Origin: Roseivirga sp. BDSF3-8
GTDB lineage: Bacteria > Bacteroidota > Bacteroidia > Cytophagales > Cyclobacteriaceae
Assembly (NCBI RefSeq): GCF_041449215.1
Contig: NZ_JBGNFV010000001.1
Location: 4,667,001 to 4,731,000 of the forward strand
Length of the DNA: 64,000 bases
Reading direction: 5' to 3'
How positions within the stretch are numbered: position 1 is the stretch's first letter; the number at the start of each line of letters is the position of its first letter. Below, piece by piece: positions 17,807 to 26,217 of this stretch. The position numbers and the translations under genes were made by a program. The notes below the pieces were generated by a model. It did no database searches, had not been told where the DNA came from, and worked only from the letters and a program-made list of their open reading frames with translations.

Positions 17807-18391
17807 TTATAGTGAGCCGTGGTTATCAGGTGCGCTATCCGGCCGAATCATAAGGAGGTCATAAATAACGGGTGGAGGCAGGTAAAGTACCCCACTGAAT
17901 ACCGGTTCCAATGGCTTATGGGGAGCCAATATCACTTTTTCCTTTTTTATCAGTTGAGACCTGCCTTCACTGAGCCACTGCATAAGTTGCACCCGGTGGC
18001 CTACATTCTCGCCTGCGGCCAGGTATAGAAAGGTAAGGGCAGTAGGCAGGTATCCCTGAAACTGCGCTCCCTGTACTAATCCGGTGGTGGCTATTCTATT
18101 AGATGCACGGCCTGGCATACCTGCGCCCGATACCAGTAATATTTCTTCCAGTAATGTATGAGTGATATGAGGGCTTAAGCTCAGAATAAGTAAAAGGCGG
18201 TCGGGCTCATCCAGGGTTTCACTCAGAGAAGCAAAGGGCCCGGCCTGCTCATTATTTAAAGCAGGGGCGGGTATAGCAGCTAGGGAAGCTGAATCATTAC
18301 GATTACGTGACATGGCTACTTGTCTTAACCAGGAGAGCGCTGATTCTATCGCCTCAGTGTTTTCTTTATTGAACTCTGGGGGTACGCTCAT
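17807..18391 (-). CDS. Stand-alone winged-helix domain like that of eCIS AAA+ ATPases
   Basis: 194 aa, cytosolic. The pattern 'DEPDRLLLILSLSPHI', then 'GYLPTALTFLYLAAG', then 'EPVFSGVLYLPPPVIYDLL' resembles the N-terminal winged-helix region that precedes the AAA+ module in Afp15/Pvc15-type ATPases of extracellular contractile injection systems. Here the protein ends before any Walker A motif, so it is a stand-alone domain. It is the last gene of a three-gene operon, two bases after the lipoprotein gene. The eCIS link comes from pattern memory, not a search; it could be a chaperone or adaptor that loads the upstream protein. The alternative is an unrelated helical protein. Confidence 0.5.
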   Translation of the reverse strand: MSVPPEFNKENTEAIESALSWLRQVAMSRNRNDSASLAAIPAPALNNEQAGPFASLSETLDEPDRLLLILSLSPHITHTLLEEILLVSGAGMPGRASNRIATTGLVQGAQFQGYLPTALTFLYLAAGENVGHRVQLMQWLSEGRSQLIKKEKVILAPHKPLEPVFSGVLYLPPPVIYDLLMIRPDSAPDNHGSL

Positions 18392-18393
18392 TG

Positions 18394-18879
18394 CTAGATA
18401 CTTTGGCCAATAATCAGCACATAGTTTCCGATGATAAAAGCGGGGCCGCTTTGATAAGGAGATTTCAGTAATTCTCCGGCATTATATTGTGGTACCTTAG
18501 AGGCCAGCAGGTCCTCCCCCTCTTCCATTTGGTAAAAGTTAGCCTTTACCTCCTGTGGAAACCATTCTTTTACGATTTCTGGCAGGTACTCCCCTTCCCC
18601 ATTATTTACCATGCTTAGCTTTCCAGCCAGGGAAGCAGCCTCGTTTTCGTTCAGGGTAATGAGGGCCACGAGCTTACCCTCATTAAAAAATTCGTTTTGG
18701 GTGGTGCTCTGAAACATCACGGCAGCCGGTGCCGGCACTATATCCTCGAGTAGTGGGGTAAATGCTTCCAGGTCTCTGCTATATGCTTCGTTCATCTTAT
18801 CACTATGCTGTTTAGTTTCTTCGGAGCAACTTGTGAGGCTAACCAGAAGAAGAAAAGTTATAAACCCACGCTTACTCAT
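18394..18879 (-). CDS. Small lipoprotein, possible immunity protein
   Basis: 161 aa. Lipoprotein signal 'MSKRGFITFLLLVSLTSC' with lipobox LTSC, followed by an acidic mature domain of no recognised family. The start codon overlaps the stop of the upstream gene (ATGA), and the next gene begins two bases after its end. This indicates translational coupling. A periplasmic lipoprotein coupled to a putative effector is the usual arrangement for an immunity protein against an envelope-acting toxin; that role is inferred from position only. Confidence 0.6.
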   Translation of the reverse strand: MSKRGFITFLLLVSLTSCSEETKQHSDKMNEAYSRDLEAFTPLLEDIVPAPAAVMFQSTTQNEFFNEGKLVALITLNENEAASLAGKLSMVNNGEGEYLPEIVKEWFPQEVKANFYQMEEGEDLLASKVPQYNAGELLKSPYQSGPAFIIGNYVLIIGQSI

Positions 18880-19838
18880 ATCCGGTTTCGTAGTCTTCGG
18901 TTATCGGAAGGGCGGCGGTTGCGGCTGTCATCATCATCTGTCACTGTAGGCGCCGGCGCACTGCCTGACCAGCTTACTGTACGGTGCACAGTGCCGTAGT
19001 TCATGTATTGATTTGCCAGGCCCGTTACTTCAAATATACCGTTATCTGAGTCGGGTATGCCGGTGGCTATATCGCTTTGGCCGGGATTAAAGTTATAGCG
19101 GTCCTCCATGTGGATGGTGAGGTTCATGTTATATGATTTATTACTCCCTGATGTAGTACAGGATACCTGCGCGCTGATCCAGATGTTATGTCCTCCTATT
19201 GCTTTCTGCCAGTTTTCCGTTTCCGGATATGGCATACTGAAATGACTGGACTGCCCTACGGTAAAGGCTCCGCTTGTGATTTGTACAGAGCCATTATCAG
19301 GGCATAGGCGCTGCGCATGTCTTTTGGTGTAGGCGATTACATTGGTGAGGGTAGTCTGCCCGCTGGCATCGTTTAGCAGGTAGCGCTCATAATTAATGTA
19401 GCGGTCTGCCCCGCCCCCGTCCAGAAAATGACGATAGGCGGCTGTGCCATCCGCGAGGTCAGGCCGTAGGGCTTCAGCACCTTCCAGTTTAGTGCGCCAC
19501 TTTAACAGTTTCAGGTGATCGCTCCATTCGGGGTCGCGCTCCTCAAACTTCGGGTCGCCTGTACCGGTAGCCTCGTCGTATGCAGCAAGAAAGCCCTCGT
19601 CATGGGTGATATTAGGACGCTGCGGGGGGCCTAGGGTAAAGGCTCCGCTGGCAGTGGGGCCGGTAGTGGCAGGGGCCTGCATTTGTACAGGTGCAGAGGT
19701 GCCGGAAGCAGCGGGTGCGGTTTGTTGGGTACTGAGACGTCCCGTTTGGTTGGCTTTGGGCTGTACGGGTATTCGGGAAGCCTGCCGGGCTGTACTCTGG
19801 CTATTCTGTTGCTGGTGTAAGCTGGATGCCATGCTCAT
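18876..19838 (-). CDS. Putative eCIS-type effector/toxin
   Basis: 320 aa. Residues 1-75 are low-complexity (Gln, Pro, Thr, Ala, Ser) with 'SRIPVQPKANQTGRL', like the unstructured N-termini of eCIS cargo proteins. The remainder is folded: a helical part from about 80 and a C-terminal domain with 'GGHNIWISAQVSC', 'HMEDRYNFNPGQSDIATG' and 'NGIFEVTGLANQY'. The DRYNFNPG...DIATG motif is one I associate with C-terminal domains of polymorphic toxins, but I cannot name the activity. There is no signal peptide. It is the first gene of the operon, with 336 empty bases upstream. Either ATG at 19838 or 19832 could be the start. Confidence 0.5.
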   Translation of the reverse strand: MSMASSLHQQQNSQSTARQASRIPVQPKANQTGRLSTQQTAPAASGTSAPVQMQAPATTGPTASGAFTLGPPQRPNITHDEGFLAAYDEATGTGDPKFEERDPEWSDHLKLLKWRTKLEGAEALRPDLADGTAAYRHFLDGGGADRYINYERYLLNDASGQTTLTNVIAYTKRHAQRLCPDNGSVQITSGAFTVGQSSHFSMPYPETENWQKAIGGHNIWISAQVSCTTSGSNKSYNMNLTIHMEDRYNFNPGQSDIATGIPDSDNGIFEVTGLANQYMNYGTVHRTVSWSGSAPAPTVTDDDDSRNRRPSDNRRLRNRI

Positions 19839-20174
19839 GGGTTTTCACTGTAAATATGTGAAAAAAAAGGTATAGTTAAGAGGTATTGTAAGGTTTACAG
19901 CGGATATGCAGGCCACGCAAGTTGGCGGGACTGTGGTGGTTTTGGCGGTCTTTTATTTTCAGTAATATTATACCTGGCAGAGGTGATGTAGGGAGCCAGA
20001 CTGATATTTCACAGGCTTGAACAGTTTTTATTTATAAATATGATTATTATCCAATTAATGCCCGCTCTTTTATGATTGAGACCCCTCTGATTTTCATTCT
20101 TTATAACAAAAAACTAGTAATGGTATTCCTGGGGGAAATGAGCCGTGGCTGATCTCAGCTATCACCCTCACCTC
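19839..20174. other. Intergenic, nothing recognised
   Basis: 336 bases between the effector operon start and the 3' end of the channel gene, A/T-rich toward 20030-20110. It must hold the operon promoter; no terminator or repeat could be identified. Confidence 0.4.
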
Positions 20175-21320
20175 CTATTTATTCTTAATATTCGGAGCAA
20201 AACTATTTGCCTCTTTGAGCCACTCGGGGCGGGTAATAATTTCCAGCAATGCTTTATTAAGGTGAGGAACGTATGCCTCATGCCGGACTGGAAGTGCCAG
20301 CGCGTAGTGTCTTGGTAATAGTTCGGTTGCTGTAGTTCGCACATTTACATTATCCATCTGGCTTACGTAGTAGCGCATCTCTGCTATGTCATGCACGAAG
20401 AAACTGGTTTCATTAGTTACATTCAATTCATTAAGGGCTTCCTGTATATCTGTATAATGGGTCAGTTTCACATTTTTATCATCCAGGTAGGTAGCAAAGG
20501 GACTACCTTCTATCACGGCGGTTTTGTGTCCCCTAAGGTCTTCAGGGATTGAGCTCGCCCCCTGTACGCTATCGTTGACAGCACCTACGATAGCTGCTGT
20601 AAGGCTTGCCGTAATCCCCATGGCAATGAGCATCCACAGCAGGGCAATTACACGACCCAGAGGGGTAACAGGGGCCTTGTCTCCGTATCCGATGGTGGTC
20701 ATCGTAACCCCTGCCCACCAAAAGCCCGCTCCCAGGCCGTGCCAGAAGCTACGTTCGCCACCAAACTGCTTGTCATTGATCTTTTTTTCCACCACCCAGA
20801 TAAGAAGGCCGACCACTGCCAGTAAAATACTCAGACTGATTACTATCTGGAAAAAGCGCCAGGTAAAAAGGCTTTTGGCAATACGGCTCAGCTTCTTACC
20901 GCGGCTATCGGCCACCCCCAGCATGCTGAGGTAATAGTTTTGGGTATACACAGTTTTTCCCGACGCGTCAGCAGTTACCGGCAGCGCCGGGATAATATCT
21001 GCCTGGCCTGAGGCCAGTACCTCGTTTGCCTTGTCTTCGCTGATTTCGCGATAGTCATAGGTAAGGTTTATTGCTTCGGCCAGGTCTTCCCATAGCCTGA
21101 TGGCTATTCCATCCCACTGCCCTTCTCCCTCACGAATCATAAAGGGCGGTTTGTGATATACCCCGACATGCCAGGTGGCATCGCCTGTTAGTGAATCCAG
21201 TGGGATAATCCTGCGCTCTGAAGTTTCAGCCGTACTGTCCTGCTGTAGTGGTATAGCAACGACCTTAGGAGTGGTGAAAAACAGTAAAGGAATTAATAGG
21301 ATGAAATGTATAATTCGCAT
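20175..21320 (-). CDS. GluR0-like ligand-gated potassium channel
   Basis: 381 aa. Signal peptide to about residue 22. A periplasmic-binding-protein fold (SBP_bac_3) is split by a channel core. The S1 lobe (about 48-140) has 'ATWHVGVYHKPPFMIREG'. TM1 is about 155-177 ('VISLSILLAVVGLLIWVV'), the pore loop 'TTIGYGD' is at 208-214, and TM2 is about 222-245. The S2 lobe (about 255-375) includes 'LRGHKTAVIEGSPFATYL'. This is the topology of prokaryotic ionotropic glutamate receptors, and the GYGD filter predicts K+ selectivity. The ligand is probably an amino acid. It lies 55 bases after the DUF6495-like gene on the same strand. Confidence 0.9.
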   Translation of the reverse strand: MRIIHFILLIPLLFFTTPKVVAIPLQQDSTAETSERRIIPLDSLTGDATWHVGVYHKPPFMIREGEGQWDGIAIRLWEDLAEAINLTYDYREISEDKANEVLASGQADIIPALPVTADASGKTVYTQNYYLSMLGVADSRGKKLSRIAKSLFTWRFFQIVISLSILLAVVGLLIWVVEKKINDKQFGGERSFWHGLGAGFWWAGVTMTTIGYGDKAPVTPLGRVIALLWMLIAMGITASLTAAIVGAVNDSVQGASSIPEDLRGHKTAVIEGSPFATYLDDKNVKLTHYTDIQEALNELNVTNETSFFVHDIAEMRYYVSQMDNVNVRTTATELLPRHYALALPVRHEAYVPHLNKALLEIITRPEWLKEANSFAPNIKNK

Positions 21321-21375
21321 AGTGGATAATAAAGGCTGACAATTCAGCCTTATTAACTATACGAATGCCCTAAGG

Positions 21376-21852
21376 TTATTTAGCAGGTAAACTCAGGCAT
21401 AATGCTTTAAACAGACGACCGTCAGCAATGGTACACCCCTTTTGAGTCATCTCGAACAACTCCACTTCCCGGTCTTTTGCATAAGGTTTGGTGGTGGTAT
21501 ATACCCGCAAGTTGCCGGGAGGGTTCCGGATAGCACTGGCTATATAGGTCTCATCCATAAAGTTAACCCCGCTATCTTCGGGAGCGTCCATGCCTACCAG
21601 GACGATTTGATCAGGCAGGCACTGGAATGCTTTCACTGAGGTGGGGGTTCGCAGCTCCAGGTACCGGACCTTTCGCATGATGCTCTCGAAGACAACATCA
21701 CTAAACTGGTCCACCACCTGCTCACATTTATCGGGAGTTTCTTTTTGCATTTTCTCCCACTCATCGGCTGTGATGCCATTTACTACGAGAAAGTCGATAA
21801 AATCTTTTTCTAATGGTTCCAGCTCTTCTTTACTCAGGCGCCTGTATTTCAT
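21376..21852 (-). CDS. DUF6495-like conserved protein
   Basis: 158 aa from the ATG at 21852 ('MKYRRLSKEELEPLEKDF'); an ATG at 21876 would add eight residues. I recognise the N-terminal pattern of a short Bacteroidota-specific family (DUF6495) with 'FIDFLVVNGIT' and 'PDQIVLVG'. No catalytic motif, signal peptide or TM segment is visible, so it should be cytosolic. Function unknown. It is probably co-transcribed with the downstream channel gene. Confidence 0.7.
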   Translation of the reverse strand: MKYRRLSKEELEPLEKDFIDFLVVNGITADEWEKMQKETPDKCEQVVDQFSDVVFESIMRKVRYLELRTPTSVKAFQCLPDQIVLVGMDAPEDSGVNFMDETYIASAIRNPPGNLRVYTTTKPYAKDREVELFEMTQKGCTIADGRLFKALCLSLPAK

Positions 21853-22105
21853 TACCTCTTGTGGTCTAATAATCACGTGGCAAAACTAATAAAGCGGCCT
21901 TTGAGGCCCAAGGGTATCCGGAGAGCAAATTCCTGAAATTTTGAATACCTATTAAAAATGCTGTGCAGTTAATGGGAAGGCTTTGAGACAATAAAACCTC
22001 TAAGGGCACTCTTTTATATTAAAATCTGCTTCAAATACCCAGGAGGGAGACGAACTATATTCAGTATTGATTGGTCTGAGGTTCAGAAAAATGAGAGGAG
22101 CTATT

Positions 22106-22120
22106 TGCAACAATGTTGCA
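22106..22120. promoter_or_regulatory. Zur/Fur-type 7-1-7 box upstream of the TonB receptor
   Basis: Perfect palindrome TGCAACA-A-TGTTGCA with the 7-1-7 architecture used by Fur-superfamily regulators. It begins 44 bases before the preferred ATG at 22150. A related box precedes the next gene (24596-24618). The remainder of 21877-22149 shows nothing else. Confidence 0.65.
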
Positions 22121-22149
22121 TTTTTAAAAAGCCTTACCTAATTTTCGCC

Positions 22150-24567
22150 ATGGCATCAGATTTTTTTAAACCGGCTACCCTTTGTTTCCTGGCGTTACAA
22201 CCACTTTTCCTGTTACTTTCGGGTGAGGTATGGGCTCAGTCTAACGACTGCCAAAAGGATTGCTCCTGCTCATTTACCGGTCGCGTGATAGACAAGCAAA
22301 CAGGTGACCCTCTGGTGCTGGCTACTGTGCGGGTGAATAATGATAAAGGAGCGACTACTGATGAAAACGGCTATTTTGATCTCTCAGGGCTCTGCCAGGA
22401 GGAGTTTGATCTTGAGGTAAGTTACCTTGGCTACAAAAAGCTTGTGCATCACCATCATGTGCATCATGATCCCCCTACTATCTTTTTGTCCCCTGATGAT
22501 CAGATGCTCGAAAGTGTACTGGTGGAGGAAAAGCTTGCTATTTCCGGTGAGATGACCCAATCTGAGACGACACTTGAAAGAGCCGATCCTTCGCTGGTGG
22601 GTACGGTGTCACTCGGCCAGGCACTAAAGGAGCTGCCTGGGGTGGGCACGCTGAAGACAGGGCAGAATGTAGTGAAGCCAGTGGTTCACGGGTTACATAG
22701 TAATCGCCTGGTAATCATAAATAATGGATTACGCCACGGAAACCAAAACTGGGGCACCGAACACGCGCCGGAAATAGACCCAGATATGGCTGAAACCTTT
22801 ACTGTGGTCAAGGGTGCCGGAGCTGTTAAGTATGGGCCGGAGGCTCTGGGTGGGGTCATCATTGTAGAGCCACCTTCACCAGACCTTCTGGGGCACCTGC
22901 ATGGTGAAACGGAGCTTACAGGCTATTCTAATGGCCGTGGTTTAAAAGGACGCATGCTTCTTTCTAAAGGGTATACCGACTTTGCCTGGCAGGTACAAGC
23001 TTCAGGGGTATATCAGGGAGACCTGGAGACCCCTGATTATATGCTCACTAACACAGGAATGCGTGAGCAGAGCGTAGGCGCGACTACTGTCTATCACAAG
23101 CGACATTTCGATGCCTCTTTATCCTATAGCTATACCGGCCAGGAGCTTGGGATACTGCGTGGTTCTGTGACGGGAAACCTGGCCGACCTGGGGGTGGCTT
23201 TGGAGTCCGAGCCACCGGAAGGTACCCGGGACTTTAGCTACGAGATACGGAACCCCAGACAGGAGACGGCCCACCATCTGGTACGCCTGAGTGCCTCATA
23301 CGACCTGCCAAAGGGGCTTTTGGATCTGACCTACGGCTTTCAGTACAATGAGCGCAGGGAGTTTGACGTACGCCGCGGGACCAATAACGAACGACCGTCT
23401 ATAGACCTGGCGCTTACCACTCATTCCCTGGATCTGGAATGGCAACATCCCGCCTGGCAAGGCCTAAGCGGTAGCGTAGGTTTTCAGGGTGAGTACCAGG
23501 ATAATAACAACATTCCCGGTACGAACACAATCCCATTTGTACCAAACTATAATCATACCCGTTGGGGCTTTTATGTGTCTGAAGCAAAGGACTTTGCAGG
23601 GTTCACAGTTGAAGCAGGGGTTCGGCTGGATGGTATTCTTTCCAGTGTAAGAGGGCGAGATAATCGTAACGACCTGTATACCAATGATTATCAATATACT
23701 AACATATCTGCTTCTTTAGGTATGGTAAAAGAACTGAGCAGTCGTATCACCTACAGGTCTCACCTTGGCCTGGCATGGAGGCCTCCTTCTATTGCCGAGC
23801 TGTATAGCTTTGGAAAGCACCAGTTTGTCATAGAGTACGGACTGTGGCGGTATAGGGACGGTATTACCACCGTATTTGATGAGGATACCCGTGAGGTGCC
23901 TGCCGAAAAAGGCTACAAGTGGGTGCATTCCCTGGATTATGAAAATCAAGGTTGGAGGCTGGGTACTACCGTTTTTGCTAACTACATACAGGACTTTATT
24001 TACAGCAGACCTGAGGGTATTACCAATACTGTACGGGGGGCATTTCCCTACTTTGTATACGAACAGACTAATGCTGTGATGGCCGGGGCTGATTTTTCTG
24101 CTTTTTACACAGGGGTGAAAAAGAGGTGGAACCACAGGGTGCTTCTTTCCTTGTTATATGGCCGAGACGTGGCTGATGATGCCTATTTCGTGGGCCTGCC
24201 ACCGCAGCGCATCGGCTATCGTATACAATATACCCTCCCCTCTTTGGGGCCGCTGCAGGACCTGAAGGCCGGCATGGAAAATGAGTATTCTTTCAGACAG
24301 TTTATGGCTCCCGAGGTAATCCCTGTCGAGCGCTTTATGGGAGATGATGCCATAGGCACCGTGGGGTCTGTATTTGATTTTCTAGAGGCTCCTGATGGTT
24401 ACCTGCTCACCGATATTTACATCTCCGCAGCATTAAGGAGTTTCGAATTTCGCTTTCGAGTGGAAAATGTACTTAATACGGAATACAGGGATTATACGAA
24501 TCGTCTCCGGTACTTTGCCGATGAGCCGGGTAGAAACTTCCTTATTTCGGTTTTTTATCAGTTTTAG
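22150..24567 (+). CDS. TonB-dependent receptor, probably for a metal such as zinc
   Basis: 805 aa from the ATG at 22150. The upstream in-frame ATG-like start at 22105 would overlap the palindrome and spoil the signal peptide. Signal peptide to about residue 29 ('SGEVWAQ'), then a CarboxypepD_reg beta-sandwich ('GRVIDKQTGDPLVLATV...') that ends in a His-rich loop 'LVHHHHVHHDPP'. A plug domain ('LGQALKELPGVG', 'VVHGLHSNRLVIINNG', 'GAGAVKYGPEALGGVI') and a 22-strand barrel ending in 'FLISVFYQF' follow. The His cluster and the Zur-like box favour metal uptake. It is coupled to a lipoprotein gene with a second such box. Confidence 0.85.
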   Translation: MASDFFKPATLCFLALQPLFLLLSGEVWAQSNDCQKDCSCSFTGRVIDKQTGDPLVLATVRVNNDKGATTDENGYFDLSGLCQEEFDLEVSYLGYKKLVHHHHVHHDPPTIFLSPDDQMLESVLVEEKLAISGEMTQSETTLERADPSLVGTVSLGQALKELPGVGTLKTGQNVVKPVVHGLHSNRLVIINNGLRHGNQNWGTEHAPEIDPDMAETFTVVKGAGAVKYGPEALGGVIIVEPPSPDLLGHLHGETELTGYSNGRGLKGRMLLSKGYTDFAWQVQASGVYQGDLETPDYMLTNTGMREQSVGATTVYHKRHFDASLSYSYTGQELGILRGSVTGNLADLGVALESEPPEGTRDFSYEIRNPRQETAHHLVRLSASYDLPKGLLDLTYGFQYNERREFDVRRGTNNERPSIDLALTTHSLDLEWQHPAWQGLSGSVGFQGEYQDNNNIPGTNTIPFVPNYNHTRWGFYVSEAKDFAGFTVEAGVRLDGILSSVRGRDNRNDLYTNDYQYTNISASLGMVKELSSRITYRSHLGLAWRPPSIAELYSFGKHQFVIEYGLWRYRDGITTVFDEDTREVPAEKGYKWVHSLDYENQGWRLGTTVFANYIQDFIYSRPEGITNTVRGAFPYFVYEQTNAVMAGADFSAFYTGVKKRWNHRVLLSLLYGRDVADDAYFVGLPPQRIGYRIQYTLPSLGPLQDLKAGMENEYSFRQFMAPEVIPVERFMGDDAIGTVGSVFDFLEAPDGYLLTDIYISAALRSFEFRFRVENVLNTEYRDYTNRLRYFADEPGRNFLISVFYQF

Positions 24568-24595
24568 TTTGGCAGTAAAATTTTTTGCCCGTATC

Positions 24596-24618
24596 TTTTT
24601 GCGACAAAGTTGCAAAAA
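24596..24618. promoter_or_regulatory. Zur/Fur-type box upstream of the partner lipoprotein
   Basis: Extended imperfect palindrome centred on A24607, with half-sites TTTTTGCGACA and AGTTGCAAAAA. It shares the TGCRACA-A-NGTTGCA core with 22106-22120. It lies in the 83-base gap between receptor and lipoprotein, so the second gene may have its own metal-controlled promoter. Confidence 0.6.
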
Positions 24619-24650
24619 CAAAACCGGCTTAAATTATGAACATTAACGTG

Positions 24651-25235
24651 ATGAAAAAGTACCAATTAGTGTGGGCGCTTATAGGCGCAATGGCTTTTAC
24701 CTCTTGCGGAGATGATGATGCTCCCGACGCGGAGAATCCTGAAGAGATTATTACCGGCGTTACCCTGACCTTTACTCCTACCGGAGGAGGATCTGACCTG
24801 GTATTTACCGCTACTGACCCGGATGGTGAAGGTCCTGAAGACCTTGCTGTTTCCGGCCCTATACAGCTTAGCCTGAATACCACTTATGAGCTTTCTATTG
24901 GTATGGAAGGACTGGACGGTGAGGATATCGGTGCAGAAGTAGCGGAGGAAGATGAGGAACATCAGCTCTTCTTTAGCTGGACAGACGGGTTGTTTTCTTC
25001 ACCTGCAGGAAATGGAAACATTGATAATGCAGATGATGATGTTGATTACCTGGATGTAGACGGCAATGGATTGCCGGTAGGTCTTTTGACTGAATGGTCT
25101 ACCTCAGCTACGCAGGGTGCCGGGACTTTCCGGGTCATACTTAAGCATCAGCCAGATATTAAATCTGCCACCAGTACGTCAAGTGATGGTGAGACAGACG
25201 TTGACCTTACCTGGGTACTACAGGTGCAGGAATAA
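24651..25235 (+). CDS. Acidic lipoprotein partner of the TonB receptor
   Basis: 194 aa from the ATG at 24651 (24636 gives five more residues). Lipoprotein signal 'MKKYQLVWALIGAMAFTSC' followed by GDDD. The mature part is strongly acidic, with 'VTLTFTPTGGGSDLVFTATD' and several Asp-rich loops such as 'NADDDVDYLDVDGNG'. It resembles small Bacteroidota lipoproteins labelled 'type 1 periplasmic binding fold', often found next to zinc-type TonB receptors. The Asp clusters may bind metal. The receptor-partner role is inferred from position and the shared regulatory box. Confidence 0.65.
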   Translation: MKKYQLVWALIGAMAFTSCGDDDAPDAENPEEIITGVTLTFTPTGGGSDLVFTATDPDGEGPEDLAVSGPIQLSLNTTYELSIGMEGLDGEDIGAEVAEEDEEHQLFFSWTDGLFSSPAGNGNIDNADDDVDYLDVDGNGLPVGLLTEWSTSATQGAGTFRVILKHQPDIKSATSTSSDGETDVDLTWVLQVQE

Positions 25236-25258
25236 GATCTTTCTTTTTAACTTGGTTT

Positions 25259-25290
25259 GGCAAGCCTCCGCATAATGTCGGGGGCTTGCC
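25259..25290 (+). terminator. Terminator of the receptor/lipoprotein unit
   Basis: Twelve-base stem (25259-25270 with 25279-25290, one wobble pair), followed by TTTTTT. The stop codon lies 24 bases before it. Confidence 0.88.
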
Positions 25291-25299
25291 TTTTTTGGT

Positions 25300-26217
25300 T
25301 CAGGGTGTCATGGTACTCAATGCAGCATCCATGTCGGCATGGTGAAAGGTAAACCCTTCTTCTTGCAGGCGTTTCGGTAATACCCATCGACTTTTGAGTA
25401 CGAGCTCGGTTTCGGTACGAATGAAATAGGCGCCAAATTCCAGTAACGTTTTTGGTGCAGGCAGGCCAAAGCCCGGTCCAAATTTATTAGCCAGCTTCTT
25501 CATGAGTATTGCATTAGGAATAGGTGCCGGAGAAGCTACATTATAGCCGCCCTCTGCATGCTTGCAGTTGATAAGAAAGGCCACACTTCTGCAAAAATCT
25601 TCAATATGTACCCAGCTTACTATCTGCCTGCCACTACCCTGCCGGCCTCCCAGCCCGGCCCTGGCCAGCCGAATCATTACAGGGAGGGCACCTCCCTCCA
25701 TACCCATTACTATAGCGGTTCGCAAAGCAACACGGCGTGTATAGGGCAGGTCAGGCATGTAAAATGCCTCTTCCCATTTGGTGGCCACATCTACCGAAAA
25801 ACCCTCTCCTCTTTCACCCGCCTCCTCTGTCATGGGGCGATCCATGGCGTGACGGTAGTAAGTGGCGGTACTGCCATTTATCCACACCTCCGGCGGGTTT
25901 TCGCAGGCTTTTATTGCCTGGCCCAGGGTTTGGGTGGGTTCTATGCGTGAGTTATAAATGGCCTGTTTGTTCTGCTCCGTATACCGGCAATCCACAGAAC
26001 GGCCACATAGATTTATGACTGCACTGGCTCCTTCCAGGTGTTCGGCCCATACGCCCGTCGATTTACCATCCCACTTTACATAGCGGATACCCTCTTTATC
26101 GGTCTGGTGCCTGCGGGTAAGCACAATGATACGGTATCGGCAGTTAGTAAGGTGCCGGCTCAGGGCTGTCCCCATAAAGCCGGTACCTCCTGCAATGATG
26201 ACCTTAGGCGGTAACAT
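25300..26217 (-). CDS. TIGR01777-type NAD(P)-dependent epimerase/SDR protein
   Basis: 305 aa. N-terminal Rossmann motif 'IIAGGTGFMGTALSRHL', then 'VINLCGRSVDCRY', 'WINGSTATYYRH' and 'GEGFSVDVATKWEEAF', matching the TIGR01777 family of atypical SDRs. The C-terminal DUF1731 segment is 'PAPKTLLEFGAYFIRTETE'. The biochemical role is unknown in bacteria; members resemble nucleotide-sugar epimerases. Its 5' end overlaps the upstream membrane-protein gene by 14 bases, so the two are co-translated. The operon is probably controlled by the GbsR-like regulator through the site at 26616-26633. Confidence 0.88.
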   Translation of the reverse strand: MLPPKVIIAGGTGFMGTALSRHLTNCRYRIIVLTRRHQTDKEGIRYVKWDGKSTGVWAEHLEGASAVINLCGRSVDCRYTEQNKQAIYNSRIEPTQTLGQAIKACENPPEVWINGSTATYYRHAMDRPMTEEAGERGEGFSVDVATKWEEAFYMPDLPYTRRVALRTAIVMGMEGGALPVMIRLARAGLGGRQGSGRQIVSWVHIEDFCRSVAFLINCKHAEGGYNVASPAPIPNAILMKKLANKFGPGFGLPAPKTLLEFGAYFIRTETELVLKSRWVLPKRLQEEGFTFHHADMDAALSTMTP

